Assembly (NCBI GenBank): GCA_023299965.1
Contig: JALZVN010000043.1
Location: forward strand, 1-13,961
DNA from: Saprospiraceae bacterium
GTDB taxonomy: Bacteria; Bacteroidota; Bacteroidia; Chitinophagales; Saprospiraceae
Reading direction: 5' to 3'
Length of the DNA stretch: 13,961 nt
Shown: positions 1-6,846 of the stretch, piece after piece
How positions within the stretch are numbered: the stretch's first letter is position 1
Layout of the letters: each line of letters starts with the position of its first letter
Made by a program: the position numbers and the translations under genes
The notes under the pieces: model-generated
What the model saw: the letters and a program-made list of their open reading frames with translations, nothing else
The model's database searches: none
What the model was told of the DNA's origin: nothing

Positions 1-431
1 CGAGGGATCAATTCCACATCTAAGCGAAACAAAGCATTAGCTACCCTATAGGCTGCAATGGCTTTGAACCCCGGATATGATCGGATCACTTCCTGACTAG
101 ATCTCGCAGCTGGATCTCCGTCTAATACAGCCGAGGCATCTTCTTGTAGCATGCTCTCGATCTCGGGAATCATTTTATAGAAGGCATCACATTTTGTGGA
201 GGCTGTTTCGTTGACATGGTCTGGTTGAAAGCTCAAAATGTACAATAAATCTTGTTGATTCTTTTTAGCATAGTACTTAAACTCTTCAATCGACTCAAAT
301 TGTCGAATCGCCAAATCAGGAAACAAGAGACCTATGAGATCATCAAAAAAACCCATCACCTTATCCGTTGGCGGACAAGCGTTGCATGCTTTATGCTTTT
401 CAAATAATGTTTCTATAAATAAGTCTGTCAT
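1..431 (-). CDS. cysE: Serine O-acetyltransferase, N-terminal part (cut by window edge)
   Basis: The first 143 codons of a minus-strand gene that continues past the left edge. The enzyme acetylates serine with acetyl-CoA to O-acetylserine, the first step of cysteine synthesis in the cytoplasm. The visible part is the helical N-terminal domain. The diagnostic stretch is at residues 102-135: an LDGDPAA motif corresponding to the RDRDPA region of CysE (containing its catalytic Asp), then SYPGFKAIAAYRVANALF, which matches the GF-A-AYR-(A/G)-H/N pattern of the family. The left-handed beta-helix hexapeptide domain that holds the catalytic His would lie outside the window. An N-terminal segment with CNAC (residues 16-19) precedes the conserved part. 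The ATG at 429-431 is preceded by GAGG a few bases upstream. The next gene is divergent, so this one has its own promoter; I found no clear -7 box for it. Confidence 0.85.
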   Translation of the reverse strand, partial: MTDLFIETLFEKHKACNACPPTDKVMGFFDDLIGLLFPDLAIRQFESIEEFKYYAKKNQQDLLYILSFQPDHVNETASTKCDAFYKMIPEIESMLQEDASAVLDGDPAARSSQEVIRSYPGFKAIAAYRVANALFRLDVELIP

Positions 432-573
432 TTTAACCTCTTATTCCACGTAAAATAACGATAAAACAACTAAAAAGATTAAAAAAAGCACTCATATATA
501 AGATACTGTAAGTATTGGCTACGGAGTGAAGCGATAAAATGTCGAAATTCCTACATAGCTTAAATAATATTTA

Positions 574-581
574 TATTTTTG
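574..581 (+). promoter_or_regulatory. Possible Bacteroidota -7 box
   Basis: TATTTTTG fits the Bacteroidota -7 consensus TAnnTTTG exactly and lies 46 bp before the TTG start of the four-helix membrane protein gene. No convincing TTTG -33 box stands 19-23 bp upstream, so this is only half a promoter. Confidence 0.35.
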
Positions 582-627
582 TGATCCCCAGATGCACTAT
601 AACTAGTCTATACTAAAAACTAAAGTT

Positions 628-1062
628 TTGAATCACAATCAAATTGATATCCCCAAAATCTTTTGGGGAATCGCAATTACAACGCTCCTTTGGAATCTCG
701 TGTGTTCTGTTGGATTTTTCTCTGATCTGCTTGTTACTGCTGAAGACATCTCTGCAATGAGCACCAGCGATCGAAAATTATATTTGAGTCACACTATATT
801 CCATAAAGTGGCCCTTGGCCTAGGCGTTTTGGGGGGGCTATTAGGATCGATAAGCTTGCTTCTGAAGAAATCATGGTGCATCACCTTCTTTCTTGTATCC
901 CTACTAGGAGCAATCATCCAACTTATTCTAAACATCACTGTGTCTGACATGGTAGGCATTTTAGGTGTATCCTCCTTGATGCTTCCTTCAGTAACGATTT
1001 TAATCGCGGCGTTTTTATATTGGTACAGCAGACTTGCAAAAGCACAGGGGATTCTTGGATAA
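628..1062 (+). CDS. Small four-helix integral membrane protein
   Basis: A 144-residue protein with four hydrophobic segments at about residues 9-32, 61-79, 83-104 and 113-135. A soluble loop of about 30 residues separates helices 1 and 2. The pattern of an LLWNL motif in helix 1, a polar acidic loop, a GGLLGS-type helix 2 and an SLLGAIIQ helix 3 recalls a family of short membrane proteins common in Bacteroidota and Proteobacteria. These are often labelled 'hypothetical' or, without proof, 'sugar transporter'; this likeness is from memory. The start must be the TTG at 628: the frame has a TAG stop at 604-606, no ATG or GTG lies between, and the first internal ATG (residue 44) would remove helix 1. 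A candidate -7 box sits at 574-581. No function is assigned. Confidence 0.7.
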   Translation: MNHNQIDIPKIFWGIAITTLLWNLVCSVGFFSDLLVTAEDISAMSTSDRKLYLSHTIFHKVALGLGVLGGLLGSISLLLKKSWCITFFLVSLLGAIIQLILNITVSDMVGILGVSSLMLPSVTILIAAFLYWYSRLAKAQGILG

Positions 1063-1155
1063 AGAAAACCCACTCTAGACCTTGTTTGGAAACTAAATAA
1101 AGTCATCCATATGCGATTACTAACTAAGGATAGTAAAAACCATTGGACAAGGGAT

Positions 1156-1300
1156 GGTAGTCATACCTGACTGCAGCGTAGCGGAAGTCCGGTAGCCCGT
1201 AGGGCCGTAACGAACGTGGAGTGACGAACAGCGCGGTGCAGCCGATATATGTATAGAAAAGGCAGACCTTTTCTATACATACATCGGCTGCATGGCCCCA
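1156..1300. repeat. GC-rich structured element, possibly a mobile or REP/MITE-like repeat
   Basis: Between two convergent genes lies a block clearly richer in G+C than its flanks. Its left half (about 1171-1241) carries short related motifs: GTAGC-type steps at 1178 and 1193, a GCCC-GTA-GGGC mini-hairpin at 1195-1205 and ACGAAC twice (from about 1210 and 1224). Its right half is a long hairpin, listed separately. CTGCA at 1171-1175 could pair with TGCAG at 1237-1241 and so compete with that hairpin. A 60-codon minus-strand reading frame crosses the block but looks like a by-product of the composition. The build suggests a dispersed repeat, but only one copy is present here, so this is inference. 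Confidence 0.45.
1237..1292. repeat. 26-bp inverted repeat with 4-base loop
   Basis: The arms 1237-1262 and 1267-1292 pair over 26 bp around the loop 1263-1266 (CAGA). The only imperfect pair is A1247/C1282. In RNA made from the minus strand that pair becomes a U-G wobble, so the minus-strand transcript can pair without a break. The hairpin lies between convergent genes and could stop or stabilise transcripts. Neither side of the stem has a T-run, so it is not a canonical intrinsic terminator. Confidence 0.8.
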
Positions 1301-1313
1301 ACTCAAAAAAAGG

Positions 1314-1838
1314 CTACTCTAATAACTTAAATGAATCGATAAATTTATTGATGTCTCCGTCAACTAGCTTGTTGCTTGTGGAAAATACTTCAATCAGATA
1401 AAATCTATTGTTGGCCAGAACCATCTTATTTTTCAATGCATAATCTTCGCCTTGATAGCTAATCCTAGTCAAACGACTGGGAAAATCTGCAGACGCAATG
1501 GGTTCGCTGTAGATAATCTCCCCATCTAATCGATCTGCAATAGCAAGTAGTGTCTCTGAGAAAAACTGCTCTACCATCTCCGTAGAATCCGATGGAATCA
1601 GGATCTCAGGGTACTCATAATAGGTGACAGAATACTGAAAGACTTGAGCCGTCGAATCTTGAACTTTATGCGTATAAGTATGCAGCTGTATATCCCCCAC
1701 TTGTGTAGGAATGCGCTGCGTCACCAGATCCAAGGGCGCTGGCGAAAGTATAGAGAATCCTCCATTCTCTGAGGTGAAAACACTCCAGTTGAGAGAGATA
1801 ATGCTTAATATTGTGCAAGCAAACGCTATACTTTTCAT
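1314..1838 (-). CDS. Secreted protein of unknown function, possible PsbP-like fold
   Basis: A 174-residue protein with a Sec-type signal peptide (Lys2, hydrophobic core about residues 4-20). The mature part is mixed alpha/beta and soluble. Its layout is FSILSPAP near the start, an amphipathic strand with a YSVTYYEYP motif around the middle, a helix rich in E and F (EMVEQFFSETLLAIADRL), two later strands and a closing KFIDSFKL helix. This order resembles the small PsbP/DUF1795-like domain found in many secreted bacterial proteins; I infer this from the pattern and have no alignment. It starts with ATG only 23 bp from the GTG of the divergent WG-repeat gene, so the two genes must share or overlap their control regions. 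The 3' side faces the long hairpin. Confidence 0.65.
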   Translation of the reverse strand: MKSIAFACTILSIISLNWSVFTSENGGFSILSPAPLDLVTQRIPTQVGDIQLHTYTHKVQDSTAQVFQYSVTYYEYPEILIPSDSTEMVEQFFSETLLAIADRLDGEIIYSEPIASADFPSRLTRISYQGEDYALKNKMVLANNRFYLIEVFSTSNKLVDGDINKFIDSFKLLE

Positions 1839-1861
1839 AATTCTATTTTAACTCCTACAAA

Positions 1862-3073
1862 GTGACTCGTAAAGATAGTAACAGTTGTATAACGAATAAG
1901 ATTAATAATAATTCCCTGTTCCTACTGCTGATTTTAGGGATGCTTGCTACGTTCTCATGGTCTTGTGAGGCAGATAGCCCTGCCAAAAAATCGGGTGACA
2001 AAACACCTTTGGCCTTGACACCACTCGAGGAAGAGTATGATGAGTCTAAGCAAAAATGGGGATTCATAGACAAAACAGGAACTGTAAGCATAAGCGGGGA
2101 CTATGATGAAGTCGGTAACTTCACAGAGGGATTGGCTTCCTTTCGCAAAAAATCAAAGTGGGGCTATCTCAATAAACAAGGTAAGGAGGTCATCGAGGCA
2201 CAATTCTATAATGCTTTTGCATTTGACCAAGGGCTGGCGAAGGTGAGCAATTTTGAACGCAACTATGGCATGATCAATTCGGATGGTGAAATCGTAATAC
2301 CTATCGAATATAAAGGCATAAAGAAATTTCAAGAGGGTGCTTGTGCTGTGCAGAATAATGGAAAATGGACTTTTATCAATAAAAAAAATGAGACCATCAT
2401 CAAGGGAGAATATGATGGAGTAAAGGATTTTGAAAATGGTAAAGCGATAGTAAAAATAAGCAAACAGTATCACATCATAAACAAGAATGGTAAACCGGTA
2501 TCTGATACTTTTGAGAAAATTTCAGCTTTAGATAATGGTTATTACAAAATAAAGCGTGAAAAAAAATATGGCATCTTAAAACCAGATGGCACAAAACTTA
2601 TAGATGCTACATACATGAGCATTAGCCAATCCAATGGGCAAGTAGTCGCTGTTAGAAAAGACAAACAGTACGTTTTACTTTCTCTTCCTGGCACTGAAAT
2701 CCCAACGCCAAAAAATGACAATATTCAGTTTCTAGATGAGGATCGCTGGGCCTATGAGCTTGATGGACAAACTGGGATCCTAGACAATGAAGGGAATATA
2801 GTCTTGAGCCCCAAGTATAGTATCATCACTCCTTTTAAAAACGGATTTGCCAGCTATCAATCTAATGCATTGTGGGGATACTTGAATCGAAATGGAGAGA
2901 TTTTGACTCCACCTCTATTTGGGCTAACTTGGGATTTCAAAGAAGGACTAGCAAGAGTAATTGGAAGAGAAGGGATCGGGTACATCAATAGAGAAGGGAG
3001 ACTGACTTTCATTGCTGATGATTTTGATGCTCGAGACTTTAGTGAAGGACTTGCTAGGTCACCTCTACAATAA
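1862..3073 (+). CDS. WG-repeat lipoprotein
   Basis: A 403-residue exported protein made almost entirely of WG (KWG) repeats. A basic n-region and a hydrophobic core (residues 19-31) lead to Cys35, a likely but atypical lipobox (Ser-Trp-Ser before Cys). From residue 66 about nine to ten repeats of 33-36 residues follow, starting near W66, W100, Y135, W169, Y203, Y236, then a divergent stretch, W338 and G371. The typical unit is WGFIDK-G...Y-----F-EGLA. WG repeats are thought to form beta-rich binding surfaces; no enzymatic motif is seen. The start is the GTG at 1862: the frame is closed by TAA at 1838-1840 and no ATG lies before the signal sequence. The last repeat ends just after SEGLA, so the C-terminus stops mid-unit; other frames carry no further repeats. 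The next lipoprotein gene begins 25 bp downstream, probably in the same transcript. Confidence 0.85.
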   Translation: MTRKDSNSCITNKINNNSLFLLLILGMLATFSWSCEADSPAKKSGDKTPLALTPLEEEYDESKQKWGFIDKTGTVSISGDYDEVGNFTEGLASFRKKSKWGYLNKQGKEVIEAQFYNAFAFDQGLAKVSNFERNYGMINSDGEIVIPIEYKGIKKFQEGACAVQNNGKWTFINKKNETIIKGEYDGVKDFENGKAIVKISKQYHIINKNGKPVSDTFEKISALDNGYYKIKREKKYGILKPDGTKLIDATYMSISQSNGQVVAVRKDKQYVLLSLPGTEIPTPKNDNIQFLDEDRWAYELDGQTGILDNEGNIVLSPKYSIITPFKNGFASYQSNALWGYLNRNGEILTPPLFGLTWDFKEGLARVIGREGIGYINREGRLTFIADDFDARDFSEGLARSPLQ

Positions 3074-3098
3074 GCTTTGTACCATAAACTAAAAACCT

Positions 3099-3590
3099 AT
3101 GAGAATCTTAAGTATAATTCTGTGTTTTTTGCTCCTCCAGCAGTGTGGGGAAAACAGCTCAAACGATCAGAAAAGCGCATGCAAAGCTCCTCTACCTCAA
3201 GCTATTTTCAATAAAGACCTTGCTCAAATCAGTACGCACAATTTCATACTTAAGGGACATGATGCCGAAGAGCAAGTGTTATTTGCGGATGGAAGTGAGC
3301 TGACTCTATATCAATCAGGGTGTGAAAAAATCTCTCAAGAATTTCGCTTTAAAATACCTATTCAGAAGGAGGTAGATAGGGTAAGCCTAAGTGTAGAAAG
3401 ACTCATGTATCTCTCAAATCTAGAAGATAAATACATGTCTTTTGCCAATTGGGCTCAGGCGATAGCTGGTCTAGAGCAGGAATTCGCAAAAACCAATGAC
3501 GTCGAAGTCGAACCTGGATTCTATGTAGGTTTAGACAAAATAGACAGTCAGAAACATAGCACTGTTATAATCAGGCTTTTTCAACGTTAA
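3099..3590 (+). CDS. Small lipoprotein of unknown function
   Basis: A 163-residue protein with a short signal sequence (hydrophobic residues 3-13) ending at Cys16 in LLLQQC. Glutamine at -1 is unusual, but Bacteroidota tolerate loose lipoboxes. Two further cysteines (Cys28 and Cys74/75) could form a disulfide in the periplasm. The mature part is mixed alpha/beta with no family motif I recognise. A FILKGHD strand opens it and a VIIRLFQR strand closes it. It starts with ATG 25 bp after the WG-repeat gene on the same strand, so the two are probably co-transcribed and may act together at the envelope. That functional link is inference. Confidence 0.65.
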   Translation: MRILSIILCFLLLQQCGENSSNDQKSACKAPLPQAIFNKDLAQISTHNFILKGHDAEEQVLFADGSELTLYQSGCEKISQEFRFKIPIQKEVDRVSLSVERLMYLSNLEDKYMSFANWAQAIAGLEQEFAKTNDVEVEPGFYVGLDKIDSQKHSTVIIRLFQR

Positions 3591-3603
3591 ACAACATTAC
3601 ACT

Positions 3604-3635
3604 ATTGACATTTTTGTTTTTTTTATACATTTTTG
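3604..3635 (+). promoter_or_regulatory. Probable promoter of the OmpA-like gene
   Basis: ATTG at 3604-3607, a 20-bp spacer and CATTTTTG at 3628-3635 match the Bacteroidota pattern TTTG-N19/21-TAnnTTTG with one mismatch in each box. The transcript would begin roughly 50 bp before the ATG at 3694. The T-tract between the boxes could instead partly belong to the end of the preceding gene. Confidence 0.45.
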
Positions 3636-3693
3636 AGACTTATTCTGAATAGCCCAGTCTAAAAGAGAAGAATAAAGAAAATTATTGAACACT

Positions 3694-4125
3694 ATGACAC
3701 TACGCCTGATTGCACTCGCTATAAGTTTATCATTTTTATCCCTTACATCGATTGACCTCTCTGCTCAGAATCCTGACATTTCTGGAGTGAACTTTTACTT
3801 TCCAACCAATGCTTATCGACCGATAGTAACTAACGACATGGAATCCTATTTCAAGGAGCTAAAATCATACATGGCTGATAATGAAGATATTAAAGTCAAG
3901 TTGGATGGGTTTGCTCAAGATGGCAAAAATGAGGAATGGAATACGAGAGTTTCAAAATATCGTGTTCGTGCTATGCGTGACATACTAATAGATCATGGCA
4001 TTAAGAAAAGTAGAATCGAGATCGAATATTTTGGAAAAGCTGGCTTCCTTTCAGAGGGCGAAGATCCAGATGATAAAGCTAAAAATAGAAGGGTCGAATT
4101 GAGAGTAAAAAATGCAGACTCCTAG
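3694..4125 (+). CDS. Secreted stand-alone OmpA-like domain protein
   Basis: A 143-residue protein: signal peptide (about residues 1-24, cut after SAQ) and one OmpA C-terminal-like domain (about 30-140). Domain landmarks are VNFYFPTNAY (first strand), VKLDGFAQDG (usual place of GHTDxxG), SKYRVRAMRDIL (the S-x-x-RA-x-A helix, with its Arg kept), SRIEIEYFGKAG and the diagnostic KAKNRRVELRV. This family usually binds the diaminopimelate stem of peptidoglycan. Here the Asp of the HTD motif is replaced by Gln75, so binding may be altered. There is no beta-barrel and no lipid anchor, so it is probably periplasmic. I prefer the ATG at 3694 to the in-frame TTG at 3685 because it gives a standard signal peptide. 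It has its own likely promoter. Confidence 0.8.
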   Translation: MTLRLIALAISLSFLSLTSIDLSAQNPDISGVNFYFPTNAYRPIVTNDMESYFKELKSYMADNEDIKVKLDGFAQDGKNEEWNTRVSKYRVRAMRDILIDHGIKKSRIEIEYFGKAGFLSEGEDPDDKAKNRRVELRVKNADS

Positions 4126-4600
4126 TTTTGAGTACAAAAAAATAGGCTTGCTATTCTCGATGTCATGATGCAGATTTCATTCTAGCTGCAACACGTTTAT
4201 TTACACACAATTATATCAAAAACGAGGGCTATTTGCCGTATTTTGATGCATGGTATTGCCTACAATATCACCCTTAACTGCTGAAGTTCAGCCTTTTAGT
4301 AGTATTATTATGGGGCGTCATCGATACCGACTACCCTCCTGGCTGCCCACTCGGCATCGACCGAGTCATTCAGTACTCCATGTTCATTCCGGTCCACATT
4401 TCGTACCTCATGTCGACTCCCCACTATCGTGGGTCTACTTACTATCTCTTGCCGAAAAAATGAGGAATTACTTCTCAAACCAGTTGAACTATACAATTGG
4501 TATCAATAAACAGCTCCAACTTTACTGATTAAACTTTGACATATTATCAGCGTTAAAATGCTATATTTGCGGGCATTTATTAAAAAAATTAATTTTCCTT
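4126..4600. other. 475-bp gap with a GC-rich island
   Basis: No convincing gene. Positions 4311-4440 are about 55% G+C (72 of 130 bases), against clearly AT-rich flanks. The island contains a 6-bp stem hairpin (ACTCGG/CCGAGT, 4349-4366), a 5-bp stem hairpin (CCCAC/GTGGG, 4420-4433) and, just before it, the 13-base dyad GCTGAAGTTCAGC (4280-4292). All plus frames and one minus frame are open across it, as expected by chance at this composition, and none has a family motif. One plus frame (4278 to a TGA near 4463) would encode a hydrophobic N-terminus followed by a WGVIDTDYPPGCPLG stretch, but has only CTG as a start. The right end of the gap holds the lpdA promoter. Confidence 0.5.
4535..4569 (+). 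promoter_or_regulatory. Promoter of lpdA (Bacteroidota sigma-70 type)
   Basis: TTTG at 4535-4538 and a perfect -7 box TATATTTG at 4562-4569 (consensus TAnnTTTG), with a 23-bp spacer, slightly longer than usual. Transcription would start near 4576, giving a leader of about 25 bases before the ATG at 4601. Confidence 0.75.
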
Positions 4601-5998
4601 ATGAAGTACGATGTTATAGTTATTGGTAGTGGTCCTGGAGGGTATCCAGCGGCGATTCGATCAGCTCAATTGGGCAAAAAAGTGGCTATTGTTGAACGGG
4701 AATCTCTAGGTGGGATTTGCCTCAACTGGGGATGTATACCTACCAAAGCACTACTTAAAAGTGCACAAGTCTTTGAGTACATCAATCATAGCGAAGACTA
4801 CGGTATCAATGTGAGTGGAGTCAAAGCAGACTTTACAAATATGGTAAAACGAAGTAGAGATGTAGCCAATGGGATGAGTAAGGGGATTCAATTTTTGATG
4901 AAAAAGAATAAAATTGATGTGTTGATGGGAGTTGGTAAACTACAGCGTGGAAAAAAAGTAGAAGTAAAAGATGAAGCTGGAAAGACGACTACTTATGACG
5001 CAGATCATATAATTCTTGCCACCGGAGGTCGTGCAAAACAACTTCCTAACCTTCCTATAGATGGAGAAAAAATCATAGGGTATAGAAAGGCGATGACGCT
5101 TGATTCTAAGCCTAAGAGTTTGGTCGTTGTCGGAGGTGGAGCTATCGGAGTAGAATTTGCTTACTTCTATAATGCTATCGGAGTGGAAGTTACTTTGGTT
5201 GAATTTTTAGAGCAAGGTCTAGTACCAAGAGAAGATAAAGACGTCAGTAAAGAATTGACTAAAGTATTCAAGAAGAAAGGTATCAAGGTACTTGGAAATA
5301 CATCAGTAGAGTCAGTCAATACGAGTGGCAAAGGTTGCGTAGTCACTACTAAGAGCAGAAAAACAGGTGATATAGAAGAAATAAAATGTGATATTGTCTT
5401 ATCTGCAGTAGGTGTTTCTCCTAATACTGAAAACATAGGCTTAGAAGCGTTGGGTATCAAAACGGATAGAGGTCTGGTTTCAGTAGATGCCTTTTACCAA
5501 ACGAATGTTCCTGGTGTTTATGCTATTGGTGATATCGTTCCCGGCGCTGCCTTAGCGCATGTTGCTACTGCTGAAGGGATTATATGTGCTGAAAAAATCG
5601 CAGGACAACATCCTGAACCTATAAATTATAATAATGTCCCTTCTTGTACGTACTGCATACCTGAGGTAGCATCGGTAGGTTACACGGAAGCAGAAGCTAA
5701 AGAAAAAGGATACAAAGTCAAAGTGGGTAAATTTCCATTTAGCGCATCTGGAAAGGCAAGCGCAGCTGGAGCAAAGGAAGGTTTTGTGAAAGTTATATTT
5801 GATGAAAAGTATGGCGAGTTTTTAGGCGCTCACATGGTTGGCTACAACGTAACTGAAATGATTGCTGAAGTTGTTGCTGCCAGAAAATTAGAAACCACAG
5901 GTCATGAAATAATCAAAACCATTCACCCTCACCCTACTATGAGTGAAGCAGTAATGGAAGCAGCTGCTGCTGCTTATGGTGAAGTGATTCACCTTTAA
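4601..5998 (+). CDS. lpdA: Dihydrolipoyl dehydrogenase (E3)
   Basis: A 465-residue FAD-dependent pyridine-nucleotide disulfide oxidoreductase that reoxidises the dihydrolipoyl groups of 2-oxoacid dehydrogenase complexes and the glycine cleavage system, using NAD+. The sequence shows the FAD-binding GSGPGG (residues 9-14), the redox disulfide in GGICLNWGC (Cys40, Cys45), the NAD-binding VVVGGGAIGVEFA near residue 175, the second FAD motif GVYAIGDI, and the dimer-interface catalytic pair in HPHPTMSE (His444, Glu449). All key residues are present and the length is normal for the family, so it should be active. It stands alone: no E1 or E2 gene is adjacent, as is common for a shared E3. It has a strong promoter upstream and a hairpin terminator just downstream. 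Confidence 0.97.
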   Translation: MKYDVIVIGSGPGGYPAAIRSAQLGKKVAIVERESLGGICLNWGCIPTKALLKSAQVFEYINHSEDYGINVSGVKADFTNMVKRSRDVANGMSKGIQFLMKKNKIDVLMGVGKLQRGKKVEVKDEAGKTTTYDADHIILATGGRAKQLPNLPIDGEKIIGYRKAMTLDSKPKSLVVVGGGAIGVEFAYFYNAIGVEVTLVEFLEQGLVPREDKDVSKELTKVFKKKGIKVLGNTSVESVNTSGKGCVVTTKSRKTGDIEEIKCDIVLSAVGVSPNTENIGLEALGIKTDRGLVSVDAFYQTNVPGVYAIGDIVPGAALAHVATAEGIICAEKIAGQHPEPINYNNVPSCTYCIPEVASVGYTEAEAKEKGYKVKVGKFPFSASGKASAAGAKEGFVKVIFDEKYGEFLGAHMVGYNVTEMIAEVVAARKLETTGHEIIKTIHPHPTMSEAVMEAAAAAYGEVIHL

Positions 5999-6013
5999 AA
6001 TATACAATATTAT

Positions 6014-6070
6014 ACTTGTCTGCGTTGTTAGCTTTCTTAAAAGCTTATCCTCGCAGACAAGTGTATTTTT
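6014..6070 (+). terminator. Two-tier hairpin terminator after lpdA
   Basis: The perfect 11-bp outer stem ACTTGTCTGCG (6014-6024) / CGCAGACAAGT (6052-6062) encloses an inner 6-bp stem AGCTTT (6030-6035) / AAAGCT (6040-6045) with a 4-base loop. It is followed by TATTTTT (6064-6070). It ends lpdA. Because the next gene is convergent it may also work on the minus strand, but the T-run there is weaker. Confidence 0.85.
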
Positions 6071-6084
6071 ATCTCAACGATCGA

Positions 6085-6846
6085 CTATTGTTGAAATAAA
6101 AACGAACTAGTAGCCCCTTTTCCCAAGTCGCTTTCAAATGTAAATGTATTGCCGGTTACTTTCGCAATCGCTTCTACTTTACTCAAGCCTGTCCCCAGAC
6201 ATTCTTTATTCTCACTCAAATTATTGAACGGATCTTTCACATTATCTTTTACTCGAGAAAGGTTTACACCTAATCCGTTGTCTTTTACTTGAAGAACAAT
6301 TTTATCATTCATTCTAAAACTAGAAATTGAGATTGTAATGGCCTCTAATTTTTGATTATGAACAATAGCATTAGAGATATAAACAGACAAAATTTCCTTT
6401 AGATACATTGGAGAAAACCAGATTTTACTCTGACAACTAAAATCTACTATATACTCTATTTTGTCACATTCAAATTCCTCTGCAAGCAATGATTTTACTG
6501 TAAAAAAGGCTTGCTTGAAATATATAGACATCGGTTCTTGATTTTCATTGGCATATATATCCGCCAGTTTGTTGTACGAATTCATAATTCTATTAATCGT
6601 TACAGTAGCCGCTTCCATTAATTTCAATCCGCGTTCTATGATATTTGGATCATCAGTTTGCCTTAATAATTGAGTATACGCTTTGAGCACAAAGATTGGA
6701 GAACGAATTTTATCGTTTAAATTCTGTGATAGCGTTTTAAGCAAAGTTGCATTGTAATCTTGATCAGCCCTTTGGTCTTTACGACTAGAAGCACTTGCCA
6801 TCCCTTGTGGAACAAGAGATCTATTTTGATGATTATCTATAATCAT
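6085..6846 (-). CDS. Orphan histidine-kinase-like protein lacking the phospho-acceptor His
   Basis: A 253-residue cytoplasmic protein without membrane segments or a sensor domain. Residues 33-62 resemble the HisKA helix: NLNDKIRSPIFVLKAYTQLL fits the H-E-x-R-x-P-L pattern, but the position of the phosphorylated His is Asp45. A coiled helical part follows, then an intact-looking ATP-binding HATPase_c domain. That domain has an N-box SNAIVHN (Asn159), a G1 box DNGLGV (189-194), an F-box DPFNNL (205-210) and a G2 box GTGLSK (218-223). ATP could therefore be bound, but ordinary His autophosphorylation looks impossible. It might act as a phosphatase, an ATP-dependent scaffold or a partner of another kinase (inference). 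No response regulator is adjacent. It converges on lpdA and has a 700-bp non-coding region upstream. Confidence 0.8.
   Translation of the reverse strand: MIIDNHQNRSLVPQGMASASSRKDQRADQDYNATLLKTLSQNLNDKIRSPIFVLKAYTQLLRQTDDPNIIERGLKLMEAATVTINRIMNSYNKLADIYANENQEPMSIYFKQAFFTVKSLLAEEFECDKIEYIVDFSCQSKIWFSPMYLKEILSVYISNAIVHNQKLEAITISISSFRMNDKIVLQVKDNGLGVNLSRVKDNVKDPFNNLSENKECLGTGLSKVEAIAKVTGNTFTFESDLGKGATSSFLFQQ

Noticed and set aside
1124..1306. 60-codon minus-strand ORF across the GC-rich repeat and hairpin
   Set aside because: It spans the whole inverted repeat, so its codons are dictated by the palindrome. It has no domain or signal, and its composition is typical of spurious ORFs in repeats.
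4311..4440. GC-rich island as tmRNA or another known structural RNA
   Set aside because: It starts with GGGGCG, but there is no tRNA-like 3' end with CCA and no tag reading frame, and the stems are too short for a firm assignment.
4308..4496. 62-codon minus-strand ORF in the GC-rich island, possible transposase remnant
   Set aside because: No transposase motif, inverted terminal repeats or target duplication could be found.
4250..4528. 92-codon plus-strand ORF in the GC-rich island
   Set aside because: It is rich in His, Pro, Ser and Arg with no domain. The other frames are open as well because of the local composition.
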